Positions 40,963 through 41,030 of a stretch of DNA of 41,030 bases are shown one piece after another. Each line of letters starts with the position of its first letter. Positions within the stretch are counted from its first letter, which is position 1. The DNA is from Bacteroidota bacterium. GTDB taxonomy: Bacteria > Bacteroidota > Bacteroidia > AKYH767-A > 2013-40CM-41-45. The translations under genes were made by a program, and so were the position numbers. The notes below the pieces were generated by a model that ran no database searches, was not told where the DNA came from, and was given only the letters and a program-made list of their open reading frames with translations. The DNA is taken from contig PLYJ01000070.1 of the NCBI GenBank assembly GCA_003151745.1, positions 1 to 41,030 on the forward strand, in the 5' to 3' direction.

Positions 40963-41030
40963 AACTTAAATTTAATTGCCTCTTGAGCGGATAACACCGA
41001 TACTGACTGTAATGCTCCCCAAAATTTAGA

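Noticed and set aside
40966-41030. Possible end of a minus-strand gene (ILGSITVSIGVIRSRGN)
   Set aside because: An in-frame stop lies 17 codons upstream within the window, so it cannot be the end of a longer gene in that frame, and the other frames run through the terminator.
1-41030. tRNA, rRNA, integrase, transposase or phage genes
   Set aside because: Read for T-loop-like GTTCRANNC with acceptor stems and for recombinase or transposase motifs in the ORFs; none found.

Overview
The window looks like an uncultured or little-studied member of the Bacteroidota, probably near Chitinophagales/Sphingobacteriales. Evidence: about 40% GC by eye; many secreted proteins ending in a type IX secretion (T9SS, Por) sorting domain (YPNPA ... 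DISxLPAGxYFLxxxT ... K); several TAnnTTTG -7 promoter boxes; and typical Bacteroidota families (YceI next to DUF5777, BatA/VWA protein, TIGR02757, DUF6899, Reg_prop/Y_Y_Y sensor kinase, IgGFc-binding plus PKD proteins, SBBP-repeat protein). No rRNA, tRNA, integrase, transposase, phage gene or CRISPR array was seen. It reads as chromosomal sequence with a large repeat load.

Layout. 0-5 kb: 5'-truncated VOC gene remnant, MATE transporter, secreted M1 aminopeptidase, two cupredoxins. 5-10.7 kb: 21-bp tandem array, YceI protein, propeller sensor kinase, single-domain response regulator, DUF5777 beta-barrel. 10.7-12.6 kb: RRM RNA-binding protein, FN3-like protein, second 21-bp array. 12.6-17.6 kb: two large T9SS cargo proteins and an orphan T9SS tail. 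17.6-22.5 kb: housekeeping (DUF6899, TIGR02757, BatA/VWA, dihydroorotase-like protein with a damaged metal site, small membrane protein). 22.6-24.3 kb: beta-barrel with an untracked 27-aa lipoprotein upstream, and an ECF-type sigma factor. 24.3-28.9 kb: third 21-bp array, a lysyl-oxidase-like secreted protein and an SBBP/PKD secreted protein. 29-33.6 kb: small soluble enzymes (DinB, PhzF, CTP-synthase-like amidotransferase, ABM monooxygenase, thioesterase, two GNATs), with repeated 5' fragments of one GNAT gene between them. 33.9-34.5 kb: second FN3-like paralogue. 34.6-41 kb: aconitase, two small membrane proteins, YidC and HPPD.

How they fit together. YceI, kinase and regulator form a tight cluster (4-nt overlap, then 13 nt), with DUF5777 62 nt further on. 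The large secreted proteins share C-terminal modules (PKD, Ig-like, CTD) and look like shuffled T9SS surface or matrix proteins; the sorting machinery itself is not in this window.

Most unusual content is non-coding: (1) three related, indel-free 21-bp tandem arrays, two of them with a near-identical 3' cap and a 36-bp leader/start-codon duplicate; (2) hairpins whose arms are built of 4-5 tandem degenerate 7-mers and which sit directly against start codons; (3) palindromic dispersed elements inserted in frame in a T9SS domain; (4) a tandem series of GNAT 5' fragments, each followed by a different gene. All calls come from reading the sequence, without database searches.
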